64,000 nucleotides of DNA from Rhodopseudomonas faecalis. Its GTDB lineage: Bacteria; Pseudomonadota; Alphaproteobacteria; Rhizobiales; Xanthobacteraceae. This document shows, piece after piece, positions 1 to 7,917 of this stretch. Below the pieces are notes generated by a model. The model worked only from the letters and a program-made list of their open reading frames with translations. It was not told where the DNA came from and searched no databases. Within the stretch, counting starts at the first letter, position 1; every line of letters starts with the position of its first letter. The position numbers were made by a program, and so were the translations under genes. The stretch lies in the NCBI RefSeq assembly GCF_003217325.1, contig NZ_QJTI01000001.1, positions 298,662-362,661 of the forward strand, written 5' to 3'.

Positions 1-39
1 TCCCAGCCCGATGCGGCCGGCCCTGATTTGGTGGGGGCG

Positions 40-1410
40 ATGACACCGACGCCTGTACGCTCCAGACGCCGTAAAGCGGTGTTTATTATCCTCGCCGCGG
101 TTCTGGCCGGCATCGGGGCGTTGCTGAGCGGCTATTACTTCACCATGCGGCCGGTGCCGCTGCGCATCGCGGTCGGGCCGCCCAGCTCCGATGACGTGCG
201 CGTGGTGCAGGCTTTGGCGCAGGCGTTTTCGCGCGACAACACGGGTGTGCGACTGAAGCTGGTGGTCGCCGATGGCGCGCTCGGCAGCGCCAATGCGCTC
301 GCCACCGGCAAGGCTGATCTCGCGGTGATCCGCGGCGACCTCCAAGTGCCCAAGGAAGCCCAGGCGGTCGCGGTGTTGCGCAAGAACGTGGCGGTGCTGT
401 GGGTGCCGCCGCGTGCGAAGGGCGATCGCAGGAAAGGCGCCAAGATCACCAAGATCGCGCAGATCGCCGACAAGCGGATCGGCATCATCGGCCGCACCCA
501 GGCCAACGTTAATTTGCTCAAGGTGGTGCTGCAGCAATACGGCATCGATGCCAGCAAGCTCGACATCGTGCAGTTCTCGACCACCGAGCTCGCTGACGCG
601 ATCAAGGATCACAAGGTCGACGTGTTCATGGCGGCCGGGCCGATCAACAGCAAGATCACCGCTGATGCGATCGCGGAATCCTCGCGCGGCGGCACGCCGG
701 CTTTTCTGGCGATCGATGCTGCGGAGGCGATCGCGCAAAACCACCCGATGTATGAGTCCGCCGAAATCCCGGCAGGCGCGTTTGGCGGCTCGCCGCCGCG
801 CCCGGATGAGGAAGTGAAGACCATCAGCTTCGCCCATCATATCGTCGCCCGCAAATCGCTGCCGGAATCGACCGTTTCTTCTTTCACCAAGCAGCTGTTC
901 GCGGTGCGGCAGTCGCTGATGAACGATTTTCCGCTGGCGGCGAAGATCGAAACGCCGGACACCGACAAGGACGCGGCGATCCCGGCGCATCCGGGAGCCG
1001 CGGCGTTTGTCGATGGCGAAGAGAAGACCTTTCTGGATCGCTACAGCGATTACATCTGGTGGTCGCTGATGGCGGTGTCCGCGCTCGGCTCGGTCGGCGC
1101 CTGGCTTGCGAGCTATCTGCGCAAGGATGAGCGCAACACCAATTCGACCTTGCGCGAGCGGCTGCTCGACATGATCGCGGCGGCGCGCAAGTCGGACACC
1201 ATGGATGAGCTGGACGCGCTGCAGGCCGAGGCCGACGACATTTTGCGGGACACCCTGACGTGTTTCGAGAACGGTGCGATCGAGGAGGGCACCTTGACCG
1301 CCTTCAATATCGCGCTCGAGCAGTTCCACAACGCGGTTGCTGATCGCAAGGCGCTGCTGCTGACCCCGCCATTCACGCCGGTGCGGCCGCAGCGGCCCCA
1401 GGTGGTGTGA
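40..1410 (+). CDS. TAXI-family TRAP-type solute-binding protein, membrane-anchored
   Basis: 456-aa protein of the TAXI branch of TRAP transporter binding proteins. One hydrophobic segment lies near the N-terminus (about residues 12-36), followed by a periplasmic binding-protein fold whose early motif reads LRIAVGPPSSDD. A second hydrophobic segment lies near residue 330-353 (IWWSLMAVSALGSVGAWLAS), followed by a roughly 100-residue charged tail that would be cytoplasmic. Ordinary TAXI receptors are about 320 aa and end without a second membrane span, so the C-terminal anchor and tail are extra. No TRAP permease is next to it. The ATG at 40 is preferred; in-frame TTG at 28 and GTG at 31 also exist. 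The substrate is unknown. Confidence 0.8.
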   Translation: MTPTPVRSRRRKAVFIILAAVLAGIGALLSGYYFTMRPVPLRIAVGPPSSDDVRVVQALAQAFSRDNTGVRLKLVVADGALGSANALATGKADLAVIRGDLQVPKEAQAVAVLRKNVAVLWVPPRAKGDRRKGAKITKIAQIADKRIGIIGRTQANVNLLKVVLQQYGIDASKLDIVQFSTTELADAIKDHKVDVFMAAGPINSKITADAIAESSRGGTPAFLAIDAAEAIAQNHPMYESAEIPAGAFGGSPPRPDEEVKTISFAHHIVARKSLPESTVSSFTKQLFAVRQSLMNDFPLAAKIETPDTDKDAAIPAHPGAAAFVDGEEKTFLDRYSDYIWWSLMAVSALGSVGAWLASYLRKDERNTNSTLRERLLDMIAAARKSDTMDELDALQAEADDILRDTLTCFENGAIEEGTLTAFNIALEQFHNAVADRKALLLTPPFTPVRPQRPQVV

Positions 1411-1585
1411 GCCTGCAAGCCGGGCGGTTTGGGGCCAAAAGCGCAGTGGTGCCGGCTGGTTACGGGCCGGGGCGCGACCGATCGATTACCCGGCGCGCGG
1501 CGGCCGCGGGGCGGACAGAAGCGGGTTGGGCAGGGGTGATGGGCAGGTATTGTGGCTCTAAGGGCGGATTGGCACCATCCCTGCA

Positions 1586-1613
1586 TTGTGTTTTTGCAGT
1601 TTTCCGCTATATT
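1586..1613 (+). promoter_or_regulatory. Candidate promoter in the typA leader
   Basis: TTGTGT at 1586-1591 and TATATT at 1608-1613 are separated by 16 nt, a sigma70-like arrangement. It sits about 190 nt upstream of typA inside the otherwise gene-free stretch 1411-1805. A hairpin plus T-run follows only 20 nt after the -10 box. Matched by eye only. Confidence 0.35.
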
Positions 1614-1632
1614 GCGCCGCAACGCGTAGAGT

Positions 1633-1663
1633 GCCCGGCCCGGTGCGGCCGGGCTTGCTTTTT
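1633..1663 (+). terminator. Hairpin with T-run in the typA leader
   Basis: A perfect 8-bp stem (GCCCGGCC/GGCCGGGC) with a 6-nt loop is followed by TTGCTTTTT, which is a good intrinsic terminator. It is 140 nt upstream of typA. It could end the upstream transcript, attenuate typA, or end a very short RNA started at the promoter just before it. Confidence 0.6.
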
Positions 1664-1805
1664 CGGGACTGCCTGAGATCGGCTCGGGGTGTCCGGGCGC
1701 GTTTCAGGCAAGGTTGAAAGCAAGCGCGCCTTAGAGCGTGCCACGGCGTTCGCCGATTGCGCTGACGGGCATCTGGCCGATCAACATTTGACATAAGAAG
1801 CACGC

Positions 1806-3623
1806 ATGAAACTTCGCAACATTGCCATTATCGCCCACGTTGACCACGGCAAAACCACGCTGGTCGACAAGCTTCTGCAGCAGTCCGGTACTTATCGCGA
1901 GAACCAGCGCACCGTGGAACGGGCGATGGACTCCAACGATCTCGAGCGCGAGCGCGGCATTACCATTCTCGCCAAGTGCACCTCGGTGATGTGGAAAGAC
2001 ACCCGCATCAACATCGTCGACACCCCCGGCCACGCCGATTTCGGCGGCGAGGTGGAACGCATTCTGTCGATGGTCGATGGCGTGATCGTGCTGGTCGACG
2101 CCGCCGAAGGCCCGATGCCGCAGACCAAATTCGTGGTCGGCAAGGCGCTCAAGCTCGGCCTCAAGCCGATCGTGGCGATCAACAAGGTCGATCGTCCGGA
2201 TGCGCGCATCACCGAAGTGGTCAATGAAGTGTTCGACCTGTTCGCGGCGCTCGACGCCACTGACGAGCAGCTCGATTTCCCGATTCTGTACGGTTCGGGC
2301 AAGAATGGCTGGATGGCCGAAAGCCCGGATGCGGCGCACGATGTCGGCATGCAGCCGCTGTTCGACCTGGTGCTCAAGCATGTGGCGCCGCCGACCGTCG
2401 AGCAGGGCCCGTTCCGCATGCTCGGCACTATCCTGGAAGCCAATCCCTATCTCGGCCGCATCATCACCGGCCGCGTCGCCTCCGGCACCGTGAAGCCGAA
2501 CCAGAGCATCAAGGTGCTGTCGCGCGACGGCAAGCTGGTGGAAACCGGCCGCATCAGCAAGGTGCTGGCGTTCCGCGGCTTGGAACGCACCGCGATCGAC
2601 GAAGCCGAAGCGGGCGACATCATCGCGATTGCCGGTCTGCCGAAGGGCACGGTCGCCGATACGTTCTGCGATCCTTCGGTTGACGCGCCGCTGCAGGCGC
2701 AGCCGATCGATCCGCCGACCGTGTCGATGTCGTTCATCGTCAACAACTCGCCGCTCGCCGGCACGGAAGGTGACAAGGTCACCAGCCGTCTGATCCGCGA
2801 TCGTCTGCTGCGCGAGGCCGAAGGCAACGTCGCGCTGCGCGTCGTGGAATCCGCTGAGAAGGACGCGATGGAAGTGTCCGGCCGCGGCGAATTGCAGCTC
2901 GCGATCCTGATCGAGACCATGCGCCGCGAAGGCTTTGAACTGAGCGTGTCGCGTCCGCGCGTGGTGCTCAGCAAGGATGAAGACGGCCAGCTGCTCGAGC
3001 CGGTCGAAGAAGTAGTGATCGACGTCGACGAGGAATTTTCCGGCGTCGTGGTGCAGAAGATGAGCGAGCGCAAGGCTGAGCTGATCGAGATGCGCCCGTC
3101 CGGCGGCAATCGTCTCCGTCTGGTGTTTTACGCGCCGACCCGCGGCTTGATTGGTTATCAGGGTGAACTGATGACCGACACCAAGGGCACCGCGATCATG
3201 AACCGGCTGTTCCACAACTACCTGCCGTATAAGGGCGAGATCCAGGGCCGCCGCAATGGCGTGCTGATCTCCAACGATCAGGGCGAGGCGGTCGCTTACG
3301 CGATGTGGAAGCTGGAAGATCGCGGCCCGATGATGATTGAGCCGGGTTGGAAGGTCTACAAGGGCATGATCGTCGGCGAGCACACCCGCGACAACGACCT
3401 TGAGATCAACGTGCTCAAGGGCAAGCAGCTCAACAACATCCGCACCACCTCGAAGGACGAAGCGGTGCGGCTGACCCCGCCGATCCGGATGACGCTGGAA
3501 AAGGCGCTCGCCTATATCGAGGACGACGAGCTGGTCGAGATTACGCCGAAGTCGATCCGGCTGCGCAAGCGCCTGCTCGACGCCAACGACCGCAAGCGCG
3601 CCGAAAAGAGCAAGGTCGCGTAA
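1806..3623 (+). CDS. typA: Ribosome-associated GTPase TypA/BipA
   Basis: 605-aa translational GTPase of the EF-G/LepA superfamily, used for 50S assembly and stress or low-temperature growth. The N-terminal G domain carries the P-loop AHVDHGKTT (residues 10-18), a switch region with [13 protein letters not shown] and NKVD. Beta-barrel, domain III/V and the BipA C-terminal domain follow. Length equals the usual TypA length. Codon use is strongly biased, as expected for a highly expressed gene. It stands alone; the next gene (FKBP) begins 185 bp later. Confidence 0.97.
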   Translation: MKLRNIAIIAHVDHGKTTLVDKLLQQSGTYRENQRTVERAMDSNDLERERGITILAKCTSVMWKDTRINIVDTPGHADFGGEVERILSMVDGVIVLVDAAEGPMPQTKFVVGKALKLGLKPIVAINKVDRPDARITEVVNEVFDLFAALDATDEQLDFPILYGSGKNGWMAESPDAAHDVGMQPLFDLVLKHVAPPTVEQGPFRMLGTILEANPYLGRIITGRVASGTVKPNQSIKVLSRDGKLVETGRISKVLAFRGLERTAIDEAEAGDIIAIAGLPKGTVADTFCDPSVDAPLQAQPIDPPTVSMSFIVNNSPLAGTEGDKVTSRLIRDRLLREAEGNVALRVVESAEKDAMEVSGRGELQLAILIETMRREGFELSVSRPRVVLSKDEDGQLLEPVEEVVIDVDEEFSGVVVQKMSERKAELIEMRPSGGNRLRLVFYAPTRGLIGYQGELMTDTKGTAIMNRLFHNYLPYKGEIQGRRNGVLISNDQGEAVAYAMWKLEDRGPMMIEPGWKVYKGMIVGEHTRDNDLEINVLKGKQLNNIRTTSKDEAVRLTPPIRMTLEKALAYIEDDELVEITPKSIRLRKRLLDANDRKRAEKSKVA

Positions 3624-3651
3624 GCGCGCACCTTCCAAGCACTGCCAAAAA

Positions 3652-3682
3652 CAGCCGGGGGCCATGACATGGTCTCCGGCTG
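3652..3682 (+). terminator. Possible stem-loop after typA
   Basis: CAGCCGG (3652-3658) pairs with CCGGCTG (3676-3682) about 29 nt after the typA stop. There is no T-run, so an intrinsic terminator is uncertain. Confidence 0.3.
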
Positions 3683-3808
3683 TAGCCGTTGGACATTCGC
3701 CGCGGCCCGGGCCATGGTGGCCTGATGCCGGCCGTGTCGTGACCGCCTGCGCGCGGACAACGTCGGGCCAGGCTGACCCACACGCTGCCCCGCTTGAGGA
3801 AACAACTC

Positions 3809-4279
3809 ATGCTCAGATTTCACCGCGCGCAGTTGGTGGCGATCGCCGCCGCTGCGTTTCTCTCTGCCGGCGCGATCGTCGCGCCGGTTCACTCCGCCTT
3901 GGCGCAATCCGCAGGACAGAAACAGAAAATGACTACCGCTTCAGGACTCGTGATCGAAGACATTCAGGTCGGCACCGGCGCCTCGCCGAAGCCCGGCCAG
4001 ATCTGCGTGATGCACTACACCGGCTGGTTGTACGTCAATGGCGAGAAGGGCAAGAAGTTCGACTCCTCGGTTGATCGCAACGAGCCGTTCCAGTTTCCGA
4101 TCGGCCGCGGCCGCGTGATCGCTGGTTGGGACGAGGGCGTTGCCACCATGCAGGTCGGCGGCAAGCGCACCCTGATCATTCCGCCCGAGCTCGGCTATGG
4201 CGCGCGCGGCGCCGGCGGCGTGATCCCGCCGAATGCCACCTTGATCTTCGAGGTCGAGCTGCTCGGCATCAAGGGCTGA
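3809..4279 (+). CDS. Secreted FKBP-type peptidyl-prolyl isomerase
   Basis: 156-aa protein with a signal peptide (hydrophobic core about residues 10-25, likely cleavage after ALA near residue 35) followed by a single FKBP domain of about 110 residues. FKBP hallmarks are [21 protein letters not shown] and the final [15 protein letters not shown]. It should catalyse proline cis-trans isomerisation during periplasmic protein folding. The ATG at 3809 is chosen because GAGGAAA lies 8-14 nt upstream; the in-frame TTG at 3794 is on that Shine-Dalgarno itself. Confidence 0.92.
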   Translation: MLRFHRAQLVAIAAAAFLSAGAIVAPVHSALAQSAGQKQKMTTASGLVIEDIQVGTGASPKPGQICVMHYTGWLYVNGEKGKKFDSSVDRNEPFQFPIGRGRVIAGWDEGVATMQVGGKRTLIIPPELGYGARGAGGVIPPNATLIFEVELLGIKG

Positions 4280-4292
4280 GCTGATTGCGTTA

Positions 4293-4322
4293 CTGACCGG
4301 GTCGCATGCGCAGCCCGGTCAG
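4293..4322 (+). terminator. Stem-loop after the FKBP gene
   Basis: A 9-bp perfect stem, CTGACCGGG/CCCGGTCAG, with a 12-nt loop begins 14 nt after the FKBP stop codon. The downstream T content is poor (GTTTGCCGTTT), so it is a probable but weak intrinsic terminator. Confidence 0.5.
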
Positions 4323-4358
4323 GTTTGCCGTTTGGTCCATTCTAAATAATTGATAGTT

Positions 4359-4507
4359 ATACCAACGGCTCCTACCATTGACTCGTCATGCCCGCGCTTG
4401 TCGCTGGCATCCACGTCTTGAAAGCGCTGCAAGAACAGAGATGTGGATGGCCGGGACGAAGCCTGGCCATGACGTGCGGATGGGTTGGTATCAATTTCCG
4501 TTGGTAT
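4359..4507. repeat. Palindromic repeat element, about 150 bp (MITE/REP-like)
   Basis: Terminal arms ATACCAACGG (4359-4368) and CCGTTGGTAT (4498-4507) are exact inverse complements. Inside them is a second, longer imperfect inverted repeat: CGTCATGCCCGCG... (from 4384) against ...GGCCATGACG (ending 4474), both containing the GGCATCCACG/ATGTGGATGG core. This GTCATGCCCG...GGATGGCCGGGAC signature is common as dispersed intergenic repeats in Bradyrhizobium and Rhodopseudomonas. It has no coding capacity. The rest of 4280-4795 holds no gene I can support. Confidence 0.75.
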
Positions 4508-4795
4508 TAGTTGATATTCCGCCGGGCGCGAAAACGCGGAAGTAATCGGTTGCCGAACTGGTAGTAAAGTGCCGCGGCATGCGCGATCGGTAGCGATCGA
4601 TGTGAAGCTTGAGCTGGTTTGGTTGTCGCTCGCTTCACTCACAACACTGCTCAAAACGGGAATGTTGGCAGGCTGCAAGCTGGACTGAATCTAGCTGCGC
4701 TAACCGTTGCGTGTACCGGGTTTCCGCGCAACTGCTTGGCGATGAATCGATGCTTGTTGCTTTCCGTGAAGCGGGGTGTACTTAGTTGTTAGCAA

Positions 4796-4990
4796 GTGAG
4801 CGTGATCCAAAAATGTTCGCGGTACGACGTGACGCATTCTGAGCAGCCAGATGATCAGCAGCAGGTTCGCACTTGCGAGAAGTGCAGCCAAGTGATGGTG
4901 CGTCTTGGCGAAATCCGCCGCTCCCTGCAGAGCACCATGTGCGTCTATCGCTGCTACAACTGCAATAATGTGGTGGTTGAGCTGAAATAG
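4796..4990 (+). CDS. Small zinc-ribbon protein
   Basis: 64-aa (or slightly shorter) protein with two CxxC knuckles, C27-EK-C30 and C53-YN-C56, separated by 22 residues. This is the layout of a minimal zinc ribbon. There is no signal peptide or membrane segment. Starts are all GTG (4796, 4802 or 4829) and none has a strong Shine-Dalgarno. It belongs with two similar micro-proteins at 5080-5265 and 6361-6558, all around pucBA. Function unknown; a nucleic-acid or protein-binding role would be a guess from the fold. Confidence 0.65.
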   Translation: MSVIQKCSRYDVTHSEQPDDQQQVRTCEKCSQVMVRLGEIRRSLQSTMCVYRCYNCNNVVVELK

Positions 4991-5079
4991 CGCGCGACCT
5001 GCCGGCGCCCGGAACGCGGCAAAAGCTCAGTAAAATACCGATCGGGAAGAGGTGTGGGGCGGCCTGCTGAGCGCTTCGT

Positions 5080-5265
5080 TCAGCGCGATGTCAGGCGATT
5101 TTCAACCGAATCCAGCGGGTCGGTGCTGGAGGCGACCACCACCAGGTGATGGTCGCATAGCCCGCACTGAAATGTGCGCGCTTCAAAACCATCCGACAGC
5201 AGATGGACCCGCTTAACGGCGAGCTGTGCATGACAGCGAAAGCAGAGCGGAGTCCGATCGACCAT
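5080..5265 (-). CDS. Small zinc-ribbon protein
   Basis: 61-aa protein with C8-FR-C11 and C34-GL-C37, again separated by 22 residues as in the neighbour at 4796. The ATG at 5265 is preferred; AGG lies about 9 nt upstream. In-frame ATGs at 5307 and 5304 would add 14 residues but have no Shine-Dalgarno. It lies downstream of pucA on the same strand, but an intrinsic terminator at 5500-5535 separates them. Function unknown. Confidence 0.6.
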   Translation of the reverse strand: MVDRTPLCFRCHAQLAVKRVHLLSDGFEARTFQCGLCDHHLVVVASSTDPLDSVENRLTSR

Positions 5266-5499
5266 TATCAAACCTGCGACATGAAGAATGTAGTCGTAGA
5301 CCATCATCAGTTGTTGGTCAAAGGAGGAGAGTGATTATTAGTTGTGCACTCTGCTGCAAACGAGCTAATCGGTCTGCTGTGCCGGGTCGCTCAGCTAACT
5401 AATGGAGCTTTCATCCGTCTGTTGCGGACGGGACGCCATGCGCGTGATTCGGGATGCGGCGCTAACAATGCAGGCGAGCAGGGCGTTGATCGCTTCCCC

Positions 5500-5535
5500 A
5501 AAAAACAAACCCCGGAACACAAATGCGTTCCGGGG
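5500..5535 (-). terminator. Rho-independent terminator of pucBA
   Basis: On the minus strand CCCCGGAAC (5535-5527) pairs perfectly with GTTCCGGGG (5518-5510) across an 8-nt loop and is followed by TTTGTTTTTT (5509-5500). It starts 41 nt after the pucA stop. This is a textbook intrinsic terminator for the pucBA transcript. Confidence 0.88.
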
Positions 5536-5576
5536 TTGCATGAAGCTGGAAAGCTTCACAGCTCGGATGAGCTGGA

Positions 5577-5756
5577 TTAGCCAACCTTGACCGACGACTC
5601 GATCGCGGCAGCCTTGCCGTTCCAGTACTTCGAGAACCAGGTGGTCTTCGACAGGAGAGCGGCGTGCACGAGGATCGCGATCACAGCGACGCTGCCCAGG
5701 AAGAGCGGCAGACCGACGGTCGGCTTAACGACAGTCCAAATACGACCTTGATTCAT
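5577..5756 (-). CDS. pucA: Light-harvesting complex 2 alpha polypeptide
   Basis: 59-aa LH2 alpha subunit, start [12 protein letters not shown], one transmembrane helix (about residues 15-36). His31 is the expected B850 bacteriochlorophyll ligand, and Tyr44-Trp45 are the residues that hydrogen-bond the B850 acetyl groups in classic LH2. The C-terminal tail after them ([11 protein letters not shown]...) resembles, from memory, that of PucAd/LH4-type subunits, whose 44-45 positions are not Tyr-Trp. The start is fixed by AAGGAG overlapping the pucB stop codon, 12 bp after pucB. It is too short for standard ORF cut-offs. Forms the LH2 antenna ring with PucB in the photosynthetic membrane. Confidence 0.95.
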   Translation of the reverse strand: MNQGRIWTVVKPTVGLPLFLGSVAVIAILVHAALLSKTTWFSKYWNGKAAAIESSVKVG

Positions 5757-5768
5757 GGTCCGAGCTCC

Positions 5769-5912
5769 TTAGTGCAGCCAGGGGGTGTAAACGAAGGCGA
5801 GGAAGTGAGCGAAGATCGCCACGGCGCCGAACACGCGGGTGCCGTCGATTACGTGCTTGTGGAGCTCTTCGGACTCCTCGACCGTCAGACCGGTCAGCGA
5901 CTTTTCAGCCAT
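5769..5912 (-). CDS. pucB: Light-harvesting complex 2 beta polypeptide
   Basis: 47-aa LH2 beta subunit, start [18 protein letters not shown], single transmembrane helix, ending FVYTPWLH as LH beta chains do. His36 (IFAHFLA) is the B850 ligand; His18 and His20 lie in the conserved LHKHVIDG segment near the B800 site. GAGG lies 8-11 nt upstream of the ATG. First gene of pucBA. Upstream are an exact 14-bp palindrome next to the ribosome site and a pair of direct repeats further out. Confidence 0.95.
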   Translation of the reverse strand: MAEKSLTGLTVEESEELHKHVIDGTRVFGAVAIFAHFLAFVYTPWLH

Positions 5913-5920
5913 TTTGGAAC

Positions 5921-5934
5921 CTCATTATAATGAG
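5921..5934. promoter_or_regulatory. Exact 14-bp palindrome just upstream of pucB
   Basis: CTCATTATAATGAG is a perfect palindrome ending 8 nt before the pucB ATG and partly covering its Shine-Dalgarno (GAGG). It contains TATAAT on both strands, but a start 7 nt downstream would leave almost no leader. An operator or an RNA stem that hides the ribosome site are the alternatives. Confidence 0.4.
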
Positions 5935-6020
5935 TGTGTGACTTGATCTAAGAACCGAAGCCCTCGATCGCCGGCAACCTTAGCGGCGTCAGCCGCGACG
6001 ACATTGCGCAGGAACAATTT

Positions 6021-6051
6021 TTGGTGAGGTCGGCGTGATTATTGGTGAGGT
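6021..6051 (-). promoter_or_regulatory. Tandem 10-bp direct repeats upstream of pucBA
   Basis: TTGGTGAGGT occurs at 6021-6030 and again at 6042-6051, a period of 21 bp or two helical turns. It is 109-139 bp upstream of pucB; read toward pucB it is ACCTCACCAA twice. This is the usual shape of a binding site for a tandemly bound activator or response regulator. The remainder of 5913-6360 shows no gene. I found no clean TGT-N12-ACA PpsR site. Confidence 0.45.
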
Positions 6052-6360
6052 ATCGGGTTGCAGATAGTGCCGTTTGAACCCTGCCGGCGTGCTGCGAATA
6101 GAGTTTAAACCCAAGTAGACACTGTCATTTTGCGAGCAGGTCGAAACGCTGCAAAGCGCTCGTCAACCTTGGGCGGGGTCGAATTTTCACTGTCCGGTTC
6201 ATGCCGGACAAAAGCCTATTTTGGGGAGGCGGAGCCATTTTGCGGGATCTTGAGCCCCGAATCGCCGTTTCGCGATTCGCGTTCTGCAAGGCAAGGCGTC
6301 GGCACCAAGGCGCATGACGAGGCCGCTTCGCTCAGCAGCACGGGAGGCAAGGCGTTCCTC

Positions 6361-6558
6361 CTACCCGTTGAAGGGCGTGCCGAGGTCAGCGGGCGGTCCG
6401 GCGTCGTGATCCTTGCAGACCATGATCCGAGCGCAGCCGGTACACTTGAACACGCCGATCCTGGGGCGCAGGCCAGATCGTGGGAGATCCGCCACCAGAT
6501 GCGTCGTCTCCCCGCACTCGCTGCATCGAGGCGGCCGTCCCGCGTCGTTACCGGTCAT
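6361..6558 (-). CDS. Small zinc-ribbon protein
   Basis: 65-aa protein with C12-SE-C15 and C39-TG-C42 (23-residue gap), third member of the micro zinc-ribbon group near pucBA. The ATG at 6558 is chosen because CGGAG sits 7-8 nt upstream; a longer in-frame frame to 6633 has no such site. It is encoded upstream of pucBA on the same strand with a 450-bp gap. Function unknown. Confidence 0.65.
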   Translation of the reverse strand: MTGNDAGRPPRCSECGETTHLVADLPRSGLRPRIGVFKCTGCARIMVCKDHDAGPPADLGTPFNG

Positions 6559-7243
6559 GAGACAACTCCGAAGCAATTTGCTTTTAGACTCGCGACGTCC
6601 GATTAAAATCGTGACGTTGCGTGTTCCTCGCATTCACATTTGTGAATGATTGCGTGTCGGAAGTGCGATCGGGGAATCGTCTTTGCCCATTCTTCATGGG
6701 GCCTTGCGTCGTTGCCGCGTGCATGGGGGCATCGTCGCCCACGGGCCGAACCGGGGGTGGCAAGCGTTGCGCTTGCATCGTGGCGTTGGGCCTGAGCCAT
6801 TTGAGAAGAGCAGGGCTGGGCCCCGCGCCCTTGTTGTCGGTCGCTGGGGCCAGCCTGGGCTTCCTCCGGGATCACGGATCGGCCCTGATCCTGCCGTTTC
6901 CTGACCGAATCAGGGCGCGAACCGCGGCTCAGCTTGTGCTGGGGGGGCTTAAAAACCGACCGCATGACCAATGTTCCGCCACCCCATTGGTTGCTATTTC
7001 GCGCGACCGAAACGCGCCGGCCGTTATCGGCTCGGCTCCGTGTCGGTGACAGCGGTTGCTCGGTACGCGCGGCGGATCGCTTCGGCGGCATCCTTGGTCT
7101 GATGGGGCGCTGCTGGTCTCACGTGCAATTCCGCCGCATGCGGCGTCGCCGCCTACCTCATCGCCAACGACATTCCGCAGCTTGTGCGTGTCACGGAGTT
7201 GACCGTTCGGAAGTGATCTGGCGACCGTGACCTTGCCCCAATT
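6559..7243. other. Gene-poor stretch, probably decayed sequence
   Basis: No frame here has a convincing start, Shine-Dalgarno and protein-like composition; the longest frames on both strands are arginine-rich GC artefacts. The right end (about 7190-7243) continues in sequence from the IS3 remnant and may be its 3' tail. Confidence 0.5.
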
Positions 7244-7470
7244 TTATCCAGCGGCGAGTTCGGTCCTGGCTGTTGAGTTGCCCTGCTGGGCGGGTGGCGC
7301 AGCGGGAGCTGGCGCGCAGCCCTCGGCATAGCGTAGCACCAGATCCCGTCGCGGATGGGTGAAGGCGAATTCGGCCGGCGTCCGCCATCCGAGGCGGGAG
7401 TGTGGATGGGTTTGATTGTAATCGGCCCGCCAACGTCCGACGGAAGAGCGTCTCCTCAAGGGCGAGCAAC
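7244..7470 (-). pseudogene. IS3-family transposase (orfB) C-terminal remnant
   Basis: Reading on the minus strand, ALEETLFR appears in one frame and WRADYNQTHPHSRLGW then RTPAEFAF in another, so a frameshift is needed. Together they match the end of the IS3-family orfB integrase domain, just beyond the catalytic glutamate region. The N-terminal part is missing. It lies immediately left of the siderophore locus. A different IS3-type remnant occurs at the right end (25862-26177). Confidence 0.75.
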
Positions 7471-7503
7471 ACGCGGTGCTATCGTGGGCTGGCATGTAGT
7501 CCC

Positions 7504-7806
7504 TCACTCCCAGACGAAGCAAAGATCTTCGCGAAATGCGAAGCGTTCGATGTGGCTCATGACGACCTCCTGGAAGGTCGTCATGGTGGCTGCATCGATC
7601 GCGGTCAGATCAATCAACAAAGTGTCGGGCGTAGCGGTCAGCCGGGCCTCTCCGAGCGGCAAAGAAATCCGGGCCTGGGTCGGATCGAATTCGGTTTCGA
7701 ATTTGTGCGCCCAATGCTTGCAGAGTTGCTGAAGATAGCGGCTGGCGTTGGTTGTGGGCACGGCGGCGTGGGTCGTATGCTGGCTGGAGGTCGAGGATGA
7801 GGTCAT
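7504..7806 (-). CDS. DUF2218 domain protein
   Basis: 100-aa protein; residues about 20-100 form a DUF2218 domain (SRYLQQLCKHWAHKFE, then ISLPLGEARLTA, then the SHIERFAFRE motif). DUF2218 is found as a stand-alone protein or next to/fused with FAD siderophore-interacting reductases, so a role after siderophore import is likely but not proven. The start at 7806 gives the N-terminus MTSSSTSSQHTTH; the longer frame to 7908 is arginine-rich and unlikely. Last gene of the iron locus, 111 bp after the TonB receptor. Confidence 0.8.
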   Translation of the reverse strand: MTSSSTSSQHTTHAAVPTTNASRYLQQLCKHWAHKFETEFDPTQARISLPLGEARLTATPDTLLIDLTAIDAATMTTFQEVVMSHIERFAFREDLCFVWE

Positions 7807-7917
7807 GCACGATCTCGATTGTTGCTTGATTGTGACGAACGGCTCAGGCGGGCGACGCCTGAGTTGTTTCGCGTTGTTTGGGCGGCGTCGCCGAACCGCG
7901 CGCCGCACGATCGATGT

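Noticed and set aside
1731..3665. 644-aa minus-strand open frame across typA
   Set aside because: Exact antisense of a certain gene; histidine/arginine-rich composition and length arise from high GC3 codon bias.
5331..5402. 23-codon GTG frame after AAGGAGGAG
   Set aside because: The Shine-Dalgarno is strong but only 3 nt from the GTG and the peptide has no recognisable features.
6603..7091. 162-aa minus-strand frame and overlapping plus-strand frames
   Set aside because: Arg/Ser/Pro-rich on both strands, no start signal, no motif; treated as decayed or non-coding.
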